Source: an uncultured Pseudomonas sp. | GTDB taxonomy: Bacteria; Pseudomonadota; Gammaproteobacteria; Pseudomonadales; Pseudomonadaceae | Assembly (NCBI RefSeq): GCF_913777995.1 | Contig: NZ_CAJYVE010000022.1 | Location: 1-63,597, forward strand | Direction: 5' to 3' | Length of the DNA: 63,597 nt | Shown here: positions 1-8,230 of the stretch, piece after piece | Numbering within the stretch: the stretch's first letter is position 1 | How the letters are laid out: each line of letters opens with the position of its first letter | The notes under the pieces: model-generated | Told to the model about the DNA's origin: nothing | Databases searched by the model: none | The model's input: the letters and a program-made list of their open reading frames with translations, nothing else | Made by a program: the position numbers and the translations under genes

Positions 1-30
1 GGCAGACCCAAGCCAGGAGCAATGGCTTTT

Positions 31-186
31 GGTTACTTTTGGCGCGCAGGGCACCTGGAAACCAAAAGTAACCCGCCGTAAAGGCGGAAAGGTGACTAAA
101 GGGCACTAATGCTGCGGCGGGTGTACCTGGTCCAGATAGCCTGCCATTCGCGAGCAAGCTCCAACGGTCTAACTGACCAGTATTGG
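31..186. repeat. Left copy of dispersed element, inverted relative to the right window end
   Basis: Positions 60-185 are the reverse complement of 63472-63597 with only about four mismatches, the largest long-range match seen in the window. The element contains a 12-bp dyad (GGTTACTTTTGG at 31-42, CCAAAAGTAACC at 62-73) and a small GC hairpin (CCGCC-GTAAA-GGCGG). It reads into a block with half a REP (TTCGCGAGCAAGCTCC). No credible gene lies here. The similarity is seen directly; calling it a dispersed Pseudomonas repeat is inference. Confidence 0.85.
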
Positions 187-345
187 CTTTAGCCGCAATA
201 CTGTTCGCTTAAGCGGCATATGGCCCGGTGGGAGCGGCCATAGCCGCGAAAGCGCCAGGAAATTCAGTGCATCTGTTGTGAACAGGCGGTCGCTTCTCGG
301 CTGAAGCCGCTCCTGCCCGGTCTAACTGACCATTATTGGTTCTAG
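169..345. repeat. Linker palindrome plus REPIN type a
   Basis: A linker palindrome (CTAACTGA, GTATTGG, CAATAC) at 169-213 is followed at 228-315 by two inverted REP units: GTGGGAGCGGC on the left and GCTGAAGCCGCTCCT on the right. Their spacer (AAAGCGCCAGGAAATTC and so on) recurs at 14017-14105 and 63351-63439 in the same orientation. Nothing else gene-like is visible in 346-411. Confidence 0.85.
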
Positions 346-411
346 GCCCAGTACAGGCCCAACTGACTTATCCGTAATGGATGCCTGGCCTGCTCGAAAC
401 GGCTGGCTCCA

Positions 412-1176
412 TCACGGACCGTCGGCACGCTGGGCGTGCATGTTGGCGGCGATGCGCCGTGCGGTTTCGATCACCATGTCGGTGACCGTTTCCTGGCGCA
501 GCAGTTTGAAGCTCGCCGTGTCGCCCACCGCCGACAGGCTGCCGACCACTTCCTTGCCCTCCAGGCTGACGATCGGTGCGGCGATCCCGGTCAGGCCCTT
601 GTTCAGTTCGTCGTGGGTGATGCAGTAGCCGTTCTTGCGAATTTTCTTCGCCACCCGGGCGAACTCCGACCAGGCGTAGTGGTTGCAGGGGTGGCCCGGG
701 TCGCCGGCGATATGGTCTTCGAACAGCTTCAGCAGGTGGCGGCCCTTCTGGTAGGCGACCAGCACCTTCGATTGTGCGCCGCGGAAGATCGGCAGTGGCT
801 GGCCACGGCCGAAGGTGAACTGGTGCTGGCTGCTCGGGTCGGTGATCCACGTGTTGATGATGTGCCCGTCGTAGAACACGCTGACGAACACCGCCAGGCC
901 AGTCTCGGCCGACAGTGCCTCGATTTCCTGGCGTCCGGCGCTGAGGATCGGGTCGTACTGACGCATCATCCAGTCCAGTTCGATGATCCGCGGACCCAGG
1001 CCGTAGCTGCCGGCACCGACGCGGGTCAGCAGTCCGGCGTCGCACAGGTCTTTCACATAGCGGTACACCGTGGCCCTGGACAAGCCCATGCGCGCGGCGA
1101 TGGTCTCCGGGTCGATCTGCAACTGGTCAGGACCGAACAGGTCCAGGACGGCCAGGGTCTTGCGCAGGCTGCTCAT
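412..1176 (-). CDS. IclR-family transcriptional regulator
   Basis: This 254-residue protein has an N-terminal winged helix-turn-helix (MGLSRATVYRYVKDL) and a C-terminal IclR effector-binding domain with typical features (FYDGHIINTW, GLTGIAAPI, VGSLSAVG). I start it at 1176 because GAGG lies eight bases upstream; the open frame runs to 1266, but those extra 30 residues would run into the operator region. It is divergent from the ThDP-enzyme operon starting at 1339 and shares a 162-bp intergenic region with an 11-bp perfect dyad. It therefore probably controls that operon in response to a pathway substrate or intermediate, which is inference. The ligand cannot be read from sequence. Confidence 0.9.
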   Translation of the reverse strand: MSSLRKTLAVLDLFGPDQLQIDPETIAARMGLSRATVYRYVKDLCDAGLLTRVGAGSYGLGPRIIELDWMMRQYDPILSAGRQEIEALSAETGLAVFVSVFYDGHIINTWITDPSSQHQFTFGRGQPLPIFRGAQSKVLVAYQKGRHLLKLFEDHIAGDPGHPCNHYAWSEFARVAKKIRKNGYCITHDELNKGLTGIAAPIVSLEGKEVVGSLSAVGDTASFKLLRQETVTDMVIETARRIAANMHAQRADGP

Positions 1177-1248
1177 ATCGTTGCCTCGATGGCGAAGTGT
1201 CTCTTGGGTGTGGCGGAAAATACCCTTAAAAATCTCATTTGTCTCGTA

Positions 1249-1295
1249 TTTTGAGTAAAACGACAAAATTAGGTTGTTTGTCGTTTTTCAAAATG
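1249..1295. promoter_or_regulatory. Probable IclR operator dyad
   Basis: AAAACGACAAA (1257-1267) and TTTGTCGTTTT (1277-1287) are perfect inverted copies with a nine-base spacer. ATTTTGA and TCAAAAT arms outside extend the symmetry with a small bulge. It sits between the divergent IclR gene and the catabolic operon and overlaps a plausible -35 (TTGTTT at 1274-1279). The size and location fit a homodimeric regulator site. Binding by the adjacent IclR protein is inferred. Confidence 0.7.
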
Positions 1296-1338
1296 GAATA
1301 AATCTCACACAACAAAGCCAGCCTGTGAGGCCAGACAA

Positions 1339-2883
1339 ATGAACGGAGCCCAGTTGCTCATCCAGGCCGCCGCCGCGAGCGGGGTCGAGTACTGTTTTGC
1401 CAACCCCGGGACCACCGAAATCCCGCTGGTCGCCGCCTTGGCCGGAGACACTCGGCTCAAGCCCGTGCTGTCGCTGTTCGAAGGGGTGTGCACCGGTGCC
1501 GCCGATGGTTACGGGCGTATCGCCGGCAAACCGGCCATGACCCTGACCCACCTGGGGCCAGGCTTCGCCAATGGCATCGCCAACCTGCATAACGCCCGCC
1601 GCGCCAATACGCCAATCGTCAACGTGATCGGTGACCACGCCTCCTGGCACGTCAACTACGACCCGCCACTGGCCAGCGATATTCAGGCGCTGGCCGGCTC
1701 GGTGTCCGCCTGGGTGCGCCTGTCGCGCAGTACCCGGCACTTGGGGGAAGACCTGCAGGACGCGGTGCAGGCGGCCTGGCAGCCGCGCGGACAGATTGCC
1801 AGCCTGATCCTGCCCATGGACCTGCAGGCCCAGCAACTCGACACCCCCATTGCCCCATTGGCGCCACTGCAGGCACCGGTACGTCGCTTTGCCGCCGACC
1901 GCGTCGAGCAGGTCGCCGCGCAGTTGCGCGCCGGCAAGCGCCTGGTGTTCATCGTCGGTGACGACGGCCTAAGCATCGCTGGCTTGCAAGCTGCCGGACG
2001 CCTGGCCGGCCTGCCAGGGGTCAAGCTGTTCGCCGAGACTTTCCCGCGGGTCAGCCAGCGTGGCGGTGGCCTGCCGGACCTGGACCGCCTGCCGTACTTC
2101 CCGGAAGTGGCCATCGGCATCCTTGACCAGTACGACCTGGTGGTGTGTGCCGGGGTTGGCGAACCGATCAGCTATTTCGGTTACGAAGGCATCGCGTCGC
2201 GTCTGGCCGGTCGTGAGCGCCTGCTGAATCTGGCCGAAGTCGGCGACGACGTCAGCGGCGCCCTGGCCGCCCTGGCCGACGCCGTGCAGGCGCCGGCCTG
2301 GACAGCAGCCCCGCAGGGCATCGAGCTGCCGGCTGGCGATGCCGCCCTGAGCCCGCAATCGGTGGGCCTGGTGCTGGCCGCCGCGCTGCCCCAGGACGCC
2401 ATCGTCTCGGTAGAGGGCGGCACCTGTGGCTACCCGTTCTTCACCGCCTCGGCACGTGCCGCCCGCCATCGGGTCCTGACCAACACCGGCGGCGCCATCG
2501 GCCAGGGCATACCCGCCGGCTTCGGCGCCGCGCTGGCCGAGCCGGGTACGCCGGTGTTCTGCCTGCAGTCCGACGGCAGTGCGCAGTACACCATCCAGAC
2601 ACTGTGGAGCATCGCCCGCGAGCAGTTGCCGGTGGTCATCCTCATCGCGGCCAACCATCGCTACGCGATCCTGCAGAACGAGCTGCGCCGCTACGGCGTC
2701 AGCGACTTTGGCCCCCAGGCCCTGGCCCTTACCGAATTGGACCGGCCACGTATCGACTGGCCGGCGCTGGCGCGTGGCTATGGCGTGCCCGCCAGCACCG
2801 TGCGCACCAACGCCGAGCTGCACCAGGCCCTGGCGCGCGCCAAGGCTTCGGCAGCCCCTTGCCTGATCGAGATGGAGTTGTAA
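1339..2883 (+). CDS. ThDP-dependent 2-oxoacid decarboxylase / acetolactate-synthase-like enzyme
   Basis: This 514-residue protein has the three-domain ThDP fold: an N-terminal pyrimidine-binding domain with NPGTTEIPL and activating Glu48 (LSLFEGV), a central domain, and a C-terminal diphosphate-binding domain (QSDGSAQYTIQTLW followed by AANHRYA). His71 (LTHLGPG) aligns by eye with the catalytic His70 of benzoylformate decarboxylase, a residue absent from true acetolactate synthases. That favours non-oxidative decarboxylation of a 2-oxo acid (inference). The His281 equivalent of that enzyme is not evident. It is the first gene of the operon, followed three bases later by an aldehyde dehydrogenase that could oxidise the aldehyde product. 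Database annotation would probably say acetolactate synthase large subunit. The substrate is unknown. Confidence 0.85.
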   Translation: MNGAQLLIQAAAASGVEYCFANPGTTEIPLVAALAGDTRLKPVLSLFEGVCTGAADGYGRIAGKPAMTLTHLGPGFANGIANLHNARRANTPIVNVIGDHASWHVNYDPPLASDIQALAGSVSAWVRLSRSTRHLGEDLQDAVQAAWQPRGQIASLILPMDLQAQQLDTPIAPLAPLQAPVRRFAADRVEQVAAQLRAGKRLVFIVGDDGLSIAGLQAAGRLAGLPGVKLFAETFPRVSQRGGGLPDLDRLPYFPEVAIGILDQYDLVVCAGVGEPISYFGYEGIASRLAGRERLLNLAEVGDDVSGALAALADAVQAPAWTAAPQGIELPAGDAALSPQSVGLVLAAALPQDAIVSVEGGTCGYPFFTASARAARHRVLTNTGGAIGQGIPAGFGAALAEPGTPVFCLQSDGSAQYTIQTLWSIAREQLPVVILIAANHRYAILQNELRRYGVSDFGPQALALTELDRPRIDWPALARGYGVPASTVRTNAELHQALARAKASAAPCLIEMEL

Positions 2884-2886
2884 GCC

Positions 2887-4377
2887 ATGAGTGAAATTGC
2901 CTTGCTGCCTGCGGTGCGGGCGTTCCTGGCCGCGCCCCACGGCCTGTTCATCGACGGTACCTGGCAGGCGGCGGCCAGCGGTCGTCGCCTGGAGGTGGAA
3001 AATCCGGCCAGCGCCAGCGTCATCGCCGCAGTGGCCGAAGGCGCCGAAGCTGATGCCGACGCGGCCGTGGCAGCTGCCCGCGCCGCTTTCGAAGGCCCCT
3101 GGCGCCAAGTGTCGCCGGCACGCCGTGGCCAGCTGTTGTGGCAACTGGCCGAGCTGATCGACCGCCATGCCGAAGAACTCGCGCAACTGATCACCCTGGA
3201 GAACGGCAAGCCGATCGCCAATGCGCGGGGCGAAGCAGCCAGCGCGGCCAGCATCGTGCGCTACTTCGCCGGCTGGCCGACCAAGATCGAGGGCAGCACC
3301 CTGCCGGTGTCGCCGGCCAGCGGTGCGCCGATGCTCAATTACACCCTGCGTGAGCCGGTGGGGGTCTGCGCGCTGATCGTGCCGTGGAATTTCCCGCTGA
3401 CCATGTGCGTGTGGAAGCTCGGTCCGGTGCTGGCCACCGGTTGTACGGCAGTGCTCAAGCCCGCCGAGCAGACCCCCTTGGTGGCGGTGCGCCTGGTGCA
3501 ACTGATCGAGCAGGCCGGCTTTCCTGCCGGGGTGGTCAACCTGCTCACCGGCCTGGGCCTGCACACCGGCGCGCCGCTGGCGGCCCATGCAGGCGTCGAC
3601 AAGGTGGCCTTCACCGGCTCTACCCAAGTGGGGCGGCTGATCGCCCAGGCGGCCACCGGCAACATGAAAAAGGTGTCGCTGGAGCTGGGCGGCAAGTCGC
3701 CGAACATCATCCTTCCCGATGCCGATATCGCCCGCGCCGCCAAGGGCGCGGCCGACGGCATCTTCTACAACCAGGGCCAGGTATGCACCGCTGCGTCGCG
3801 TCTTTACGTGCATGAAAGCGTGCTGGATGCGGTGCTCGACGAGCTGCAGCGGCATGCCCGCGCGCATGTGCTCGGCCCCGGCCTGGACAGCCGCAGCACC
3901 CTCGGGCCGCTGGTGTCCGGGCGTCAGCTGGAGACGGTCACTGGCTACCTGCGCCGTGGCACCGAGGAGGGCGCCGAGCTGGTCTGTGGTGGCGGGCGAC
4001 CGGAGCACCTGGAGCAAGGCCATTTCATTCAGCCGACGGTGTTCCTCGACCGCGCCGAGCGCGCCTGCGTGGCCCGCGAGGAAATCTTCGGCCCGGTGCT
4101 GACGGTGATGAGCTGGCGTGAACCGGAGGACCTGGTGCAGCGCGCCAACGACTCGCCCTACGGTCTGGCGGCCGGGCTGTGGACCCGCGACCTGCGTTCG
4201 GCGCACCGCCTGGCAGCGCAGCTGAAGGCCGGTTCGATCTGGATCAACTGCTGGAACGTGGTCGACCCGGCCTCGCCCTTCGGCGGTTACAAGCAGTCCG
4301 GCTGGGGCCGGGAAATGAGCAAGCACGTGATCGACGCCTACACCGAGACCAAGAGTGTCTTCGTCGATCTCGCCTGA
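2887..4377 (+). CDS. NAD(P)-dependent aldehyde dehydrogenase
   Basis: This is a full-length 496-residue aldehyde dehydrogenase. The Rossmann cofactor segment (PWNFPLTM, FTGSTQVG), general base Glu266 (LELGGKSPN), nucleophile Cys300 (NQGQVCTAASR) and the EIFGPVL and NSPYGLAAG signatures are all present. It oxidises an aldehyde to the carboxylic acid. Position directly behind the ThDP decarboxylase suggests it takes that enzyme's aldehyde product, as in the MdlC/MdlD step of mandelate catabolism; this is inference from order. The start is the ATG three bases after the upstream stop. Confidence 0.93.
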   Translation: MSEIALLPAVRAFLAAPHGLFIDGTWQAAASGRRLEVENPASASVIAAVAEGAEADADAAVAAARAAFEGPWRQVSPARRGQLLWQLAELIDRHAEELAQLITLENGKPIANARGEAASAASIVRYFAGWPTKIEGSTLPVSPASGAPMLNYTLREPVGVCALIVPWNFPLTMCVWKLGPVLATGCTAVLKPAEQTPLVAVRLVQLIEQAGFPAGVVNLLTGLGLHTGAPLAAHAGVDKVAFTGSTQVGRLIAQAATGNMKKVSLELGGKSPNIILPDADIARAAKGAADGIFYNQGQVCTAASRLYVHESVLDAVLDELQRHARAHVLGPGLDSRSTLGPLVSGRQLETVTGYLRRGTEEGAELVCGGGRPEHLEQGHFIQPTVFLDRAERACVAREEIFGPVLTVMSWREPEDLVQRANDSPYGLAAGLWTRDLRSAHRLAAQLKAGSIWINCWNVVDPASPFGGYKQSGWGREMSKHVIDAYTETKSVFVDLA

Positions 4378-4402
4378 CCAACCAATAACAAGAGGAACGA
4401 TC

Positions 4403-5197
4403 ATGGATCTGCAACTGCAAGGCCGTGTGGCCATCGTCACCGGCGGCGGCATGGGTATCGGCAAGGAAGTCGCGCGCTTCCTGTCGCAGGAAGGCTGCAA
4501 GGTGGTGATCTGCGCCCGGCGCATGGAATACCTGCGCCCGGCCGCCGAAGAGATCAGCGCCGAAACCGGCAACGAAGTGCTGCCGCTGTTCTGCGACACC
4601 AACGACATGGCGGCGGTGGCCGACATGGTGCAGCAGGCCGTCGAACGCTTTGGCCGTATCGACATCCTGGTCAATGGCGCCGCCGCGCCATCGGGCGTGG
4701 TGCGCAACGACATCGAGCACGCCGGCGACGACGAGCTGCTCTCGGACATGAACACCAAGGTGATTGGCTATTTCCGCTGTGCCAAGGCGGTGACCCCGCA
4801 CATGAAGCAGGGCGGCTTCGGGCGCATCATCAACATCGGCGGCTTGACCGGCCGTGGCAGCAAGGTGCTGTCGGGCATGCGCAACCTGGCCATTGCCCAC
4901 ATGACCAAGACGCTGTCCGACCAGCTCGGCCCCTCGGGCATCACCGTCAACCTGATTCACCCCGGCGTGGTAGACACCCCGCATATCCAGGAACTCTACG
5001 AGCGCGAAGGCGTGAAGCAGGGCAAGACCCCGCAGCAGGTCGAGCAGGGCTACATCGACGCCACTCCCATCCGCCGGACCCTGCAGCCCATCGAGATGGG
5101 GTGGCTGATCGGCTTCCTGGCTTCGCCCAAGGCCGGCGCAATCACCGGTGAGTCCATCGGCATCGATGGCGGCCTGACCCGCGGCATCTTCATCTGA
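4403..5197 (+). CDS. SDR-fold protein lacking the Ser-Tyr-Lys catalytic residues
   Basis: This 264-residue protein has a clear short-chain dehydrogenase fold: cofactor loop TGGGMGIG (13-20), NGAA (91-94), HPGVVDTP and a C-terminal IDGGLTRG. The active-site region 144-170 contains no tyrosine. Where YxxxK is expected the sequence reads SGMRN (157-161), and the conserved serine position reads IGG. Thus it is either a non-catalytic NAD(P)-binding protein or uses different chemistry. The reading frame is intact and tightly packed in the operon, so it is not an obvious pseudogene. Start ATG at 4403 has AGAGGA upstream; the open frame extends upstream to 4355 without a better start. Confidence 0.85.
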   Translation: MDLQLQGRVAIVTGGGMGIGKEVARFLSQEGCKVVICARRMEYLRPAAEEISAETGNEVLPLFCDTNDMAAVADMVQQAVERFGRIDILVNGAAAPSGVVRNDIEHAGDDELLSDMNTKVIGYFRCAKAVTPHMKQGGFGRIINIGGLTGRGSKVLSGMRNLAIAHMTKTLSDQLGPSGITVNLIHPGVVDTPHIQELYEREGVKQGKTPQQVEQGYIDATPIRRTLQPIEMGWLIGFLASPKAGAITGESIGIDGGLTRGIFI

Positions 5198-5207
5198 GGA
5201 AGCAATC

Positions 5208-6248
5208 ATGAACAATGGAACCCTGTTGGTGGCCACTGTCGGCCAGGCGGTGATCCGCAGCGCCGACGACGGCCAGACCTGGCATCGCCTGGGGCTGGGC
5301 CAGGCCATCGAGTTCGACGCCATCACCCGTTCGCTGAGCCTGAGCCCGGCCAACCCCGAAGTGATCTATGCCGGCACCGACGTGGGCCTGTGCGTCAGCC
5401 ACGATGTCGGCGGCCACTGGGCGCGGGTCGAGTCGCCGTTCAACGGCCAGACCGTGTGGAAAGTCGCGGTCGACCCCCAGGACCCGCAGCGCATCTTCGT
5501 TGGCACCGGCGCACCCTCGCGGGCGGTGCTGTGGCGCAGCCTGGATGGCGGCGCCAGCTGGTACCGGGTGCCGGTGGAGATTCCGGAGTTCTGCGAAGGG
5601 GTGAGCAAGCCGCGGCTGCTGGCCTTCGCCTACGACCCGACCGACCGTGACCAGGTGTGGTTCGGCCTTGAAGAGGGCGGCCTGTTTCACAGCCGCGATG
5701 GCGGCGAGAGCTTCACCCGTGTCGACGATCGCCTGCTGTGGGACTACAACTCCGACGTACACAACATCGTGGTGCTGCCCAACCATGGCCGCAAGGTGAT
5801 CGTCGTGGTGTGCGTCAACGCCGTGTACCGCAGCCTCGACGAAGGCCGTACCTGGAGCGGCATCATCGGCAAGGAGGCCTTCGGGCTGTATTACCTGCGC
5901 GTGCTCAATGCCCCGGCAGGCAGCGAGGACACGCTGTACCTGAGCATCTCCGACGGCACGCCGGGCACCACCAGCAAGGTGCTGGTCTCGCAGGATGCGG
6001 CCGAGAGCTGGGAGGTGCTGCCGCTGCCGCAACAGCCCAATTCCTGCGTGTGGGCCATGGCCTTCAACCCCGCCGACCCGCGCCAGCTGCTGGCCGGGAC
6101 CAAGTACGGGCATCTGTTCACCTCGCTGAACGGCGGCCAGGGCTGGCAGAAGCAGTGGCGCGAGTTCAGCGAGATCGCCGACGTGCTGTGGACACCGGCG
6201 GTGGCGCAGATCAAGTCTGGACACCAGTCCGTCATCAAGCACACGTGA
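5208..6248 (+). CDS. Seven-Asp-box (BNR/YVTN) beta-propeller protein
   Basis: This 346-residue protein carries seven Asp-box repeats: SADDGQTW (18-25), SHDVGGHW (64-71), SLDGGASW (111-118), SRDGGESF (162-169), SLDEGRTW (209-216), SQDAAESW (261-268) and SLNGGQGW (306-313). They are spaced 38-52 residues apart, so a seven-bladed propeller is likely. There is no signal peptide, so it should be cytoplasmic, unlike true secreted sialidases. It sits ten bases after the SDR and ten before the VOC gene, so it is part of the operon. It may be a lactonase-like enzyme, a scaffold or an isomerase; I cannot choose. The common label sialidase is probably misleading. Confidence 0.85.
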   Translation: MNNGTLLVATVGQAVIRSADDGQTWHRLGLGQAIEFDAITRSLSLSPANPEVIYAGTDVGLCVSHDVGGHWARVESPFNGQTVWKVAVDPQDPQRIFVGTGAPSRAVLWRSLDGGASWYRVPVEIPEFCEGVSKPRLLAFAYDPTDRDQVWFGLEEGGLFHSRDGGESFTRVDDRLLWDYNSDVHNIVVLPNHGRKVIVVVCVNAVYRSLDEGRTWSGIIGKEAFGLYYLRVLNAPAGSEDTLYLSISDGTPGTTSKVLVSQDAAESWEVLPLPQQPNSCVWAMAFNPADPRQLLAGTKYGHLFTSLNGGQGWQKQWREFSEIADVLWTPAVAQIKSGHQSVIKHT

Positions 6249-6258
6249 GGAGAGGGCG

Positions 6259-6708
6259 ATGAAAGTCGAGATCGTTCGTACGCACCTGTCGTTGTTCGTC
6301 CGCGACCCGGAGGTTTCGGCGCGCTGGTATGCCGATGTGCTGGGCATGCACGAAAGCGCCAGGGGCGAGAGCTGGATCATGATGGCCTTCGGCGCCAAGC
6401 ACCATGACATTGCCCTGATCAAGGCCGAGCCGGGCGCCCACCAGGGCGGCCTCGGCCTGCAGCACTACGGCCTGGAAATCGCCGGTGACATGACCACCCT
6501 GCGCCAGCTGTACGGCATGTTGCTGGGCAAGGGCGTGGAGATCGTCAAGATCACCGACCACGAGATCGGCAACGGCCTCTACTTCAACGACCCCGATGGC
6601 AATCGCATGGAATTCTTCCTCGAAACCGAGCACGACGACGCGCGGGCCAAGGAGCGCTTTCGCGTCGCTGGCGCACCCAGCCGGCATTTCGACCTCGATC
6701 CTCTTTAA
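6259..6708 (+). CDS. VOC-family metalloprotein, possibly a one-module extradiol dioxygenase
   Basis: The 149-residue protein is a single vicinal-oxygen-chelate module. The expected metal ligands are visible as His9 (RTHLSLFV), His69 (LQHYGLEI) and Glu118 (NRMEFFLE), the His-His-Glu triad used by type I extradiol dioxygenases and some isomerases or glyoxalases. The segment LYFNDPDGN is typical of the family. Neighbours encode an MhpA-like hydroxylase, an alpha/beta hydrolase and an MhpD-like hydratase. A ring-cleaving or isomerising role in the same pathway is therefore plausible, though half-size modules often do other chemistry. SD AGGAGAGG supports the start. Confidence 0.8.
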   Translation: MKVEIVRTHLSLFVRDPEVSARWYADVLGMHESARGESWIMMAFGAKHHDIALIKAEPGAHQGGLGLQHYGLEIAGDMTTLRQLYGMLLGKGVEIVKITDHEIGNGLYFNDPDGNRMEFFLETEHDDARAKERFRVAGAPSRHFDLDPL

Positions 6709-6722
6709 TCCAGGACACCGCT

Positions 6723-7325
6723 ATGAAACCGAGCAATTTCGCCACCTACCACATTCGCAAATGGTACAGCTTCAGCGAAGAGACCCTCGCCAACGAGAGT
6801 GGCCAGCTGGCCGATGGCGAGCCGCTGTTCAAGTACGTCATCGCGGCAGCGATTCACAACCCCTACGCCGGTCAGTTCAGCCAGGATCTCGCGCAGTTGG
6901 TGGACGACTCACCGAAGCTGGGTGAGGAATTCGGCCGACGCATCCGTGAGCTGGCCGCCGGCCGCTCGATCGTCAGCTACGGCAAGGCCTGCGTGGTCGG
7001 CAGCCAGGGCGAGTACGAGCACGGCAACGCGTTCCTCACCAACCCGGCTGCCGACCCGGTGCGGGTGGCCCTGGGCGGTGGCATGTCGTGGGTGCCTTCG
7101 ACCGGCAAGCGCGGTGCGCCAGGGGTGACCATCGACGTGCCGCTGGCGCACAAGGATGCCCTGTACGTGCGCTCGCACTACGACACCATTTCCGTGTCGT
7201 TCGGCGATGGCCCGGCGCCCAACGAGGTGATCATCATCTGGGCCTTCGCCACACGCGGCCGGCTGCATGCGCGTCTGGGCGGCCTCAGCGCCGAGGCGAT
7301 CAAAGGCGATAACGGCCTGACCTGA
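6723..7325 (+). CDS. AA_synth (DUF1185) family protein
   Basis: This 200-residue protein resembles the amino acid synthesis family (DUF1185), recognised from IRKWYSFSEETL near the N-terminus, YGKACVVGSQGEYEHGNA, LGGGMSWVPSTGKRG and the C-terminal SVSFGDGPAPNEVI. The family name reflects an old guess, and I know of no firm biochemical function. It is fourteen bases after the VOC gene and is followed by the alpha/beta hydrolase, so it is operonic. The conserved GEYEHGNAF and HARLGG segments suggest an enzyme. Because it sits among aromatic-type catabolic genes, a catabolic isomerase or hydrolase role is more likely than amino acid synthesis (inference). Confidence 0.8.
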   Translation: MKPSNFATYHIRKWYSFSEETLANESGQLADGEPLFKYVIAAAIHNPYAGQFSQDLAQLVDDSPKLGEEFGRRIRELAAGRSIVSYGKACVVGSQGEYEHGNAFLTNPAADPVRVALGGGMSWVPSTGKRGAPGVTIDVPLAHKDALYVRSHYDTISVSFGDGPAPNEVIIIWAFATRGRLHARLGGLSAEAIKGDNGLT

Positions 7326-7349
7326 CAGGTCGGCCGGGGGAGAACCGTG

Positions 7350-8192
7350 ATGTCAGTACGCAGTGTGTTTTTCACCAACCGCAGCGGCGTGCGCCTGCAT
7401 GCCCTGCAGTATGGCGCGACCGGCGCCACCCCGGTGGTGCTGCTGCACGGGCTGCGCGCCTATGCGCAGACCTGGGCGCCGCTGGCTGCCGCGCTGGGCG
7501 ACGGCTACTGCTGCTACGCGCTGGACCAGCGCGGACGCGGCCTGAGCGACTGGGCACCGAGTGACAGCTACCGCACCGATTGTTATGTCGACGACCTGGA
7601 AGACCTGGTCGCCCATCTGGGCCTGGAGCGTTTCTTGCTCGTCGGTCACTCGCTGGGCGGCGCCAACGCGCTGGAGTACGCGCGTCGTCATCCGCGGCGC
7701 CTGCTGGCGCTGGTGATCGAAGACATCGGGCCGGGTTCGTCCAGCGCCGGTGACGGCGCAGCACGCATCCGCCGGGAAATGCAGCAGACCCCGCTGGTGT
7801 TCGCCGACTGGAACGCCGCTCGTGAGTTCTGGCGTCGCGCACGGCCTGGGCTGACGGAGGAGGGTATCGAGTCGCGCCTGGCGCATTCGATGCGGGAAAG
7901 CCCCGAAGGCATCGTCTGGCGTCACGACCAGCAGGGTATCGCCGAGGCCCGCTTGAGTATCGAACCGACCGACCTGTGGCCGGCGGTACGGGCGCTGCAA
8001 TGCCCGACCCTGTTCGTACGCGGCGGTTGCTCGGATTTCCTGCCGCCGGCCACCGTCGCGGCGATGTTACAGGCCAATGCCCGTATTCGTGCCGTCGAAG
8101 TCGCCGATGCCAGCCATTACGTTCATGATGATCAGAGCGCCATCTTCAACCAGGTAGTCAGCGCGTTCCTGCAAGAGTCGCAGGACCGCTGA
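7350..8192 (+). CDS. Alpha/beta-fold hydrolase, MhpC-like
   Basis: This 280-residue hydrolase has an oxyanion-hole motif LLHGLRAYAQTW, nucleophile elbow GHSLGG with Ser101, and probable acid Asp229 (GCSDFLP) and base His256 (ASHYVHDD). The size and cap region match C-C bond hydrolases of meta-cleavage pathways as well as esterases and lactonases. Between a VOC protein and an FAD hydroxylase, hydrolysis of a ring-cleavage product is the favoured reading (inference). The start could be GTG 7347 or ATG 7350; GGGGGAG at 7336-7342 is better placed for 7350. Confidence 0.87.
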   Translation: MSVRSVFFTNRSGVRLHALQYGATGATPVVLLHGLRAYAQTWAPLAAALGDGYCCYALDQRGRGLSDWAPSDSYRTDCYVDDLEDLVAHLGLERFLLVGHSLGGANALEYARRHPRRLLALVIEDIGPGSSSAGDGAARIRREMQQTPLVFADWNAAREFWRRARPGLTEEGIESRLAHSMRESPEGIVWRHDQQGIAEARLSIEPTDLWPAVRALQCPTLFVRGGCSDFLPPATVAAMLQANARIRAVEVADASHYVHDDQSAIFNQVVSAFLQESQDR

Positions 8193-8230
8193 GTATCACC
8201 GCAAAACCTACAAGAAACGGGTGAGAGAGC

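Noticed and set aside
436-1254. 272-residue plus-strand frame opposite the IclR gene
   Set aside because: It is antisense to a well-supported IclR gene and shows no motif.
1969-4758. 929-residue open frame on the minus strand
   Set aside because: It lies antisense to the ThDP enzyme and aldehyde dehydrogenase genes, has low-complexity Arg/Gln/His/Ala composition and no family signature; it is a shadow of GC-rich coding.
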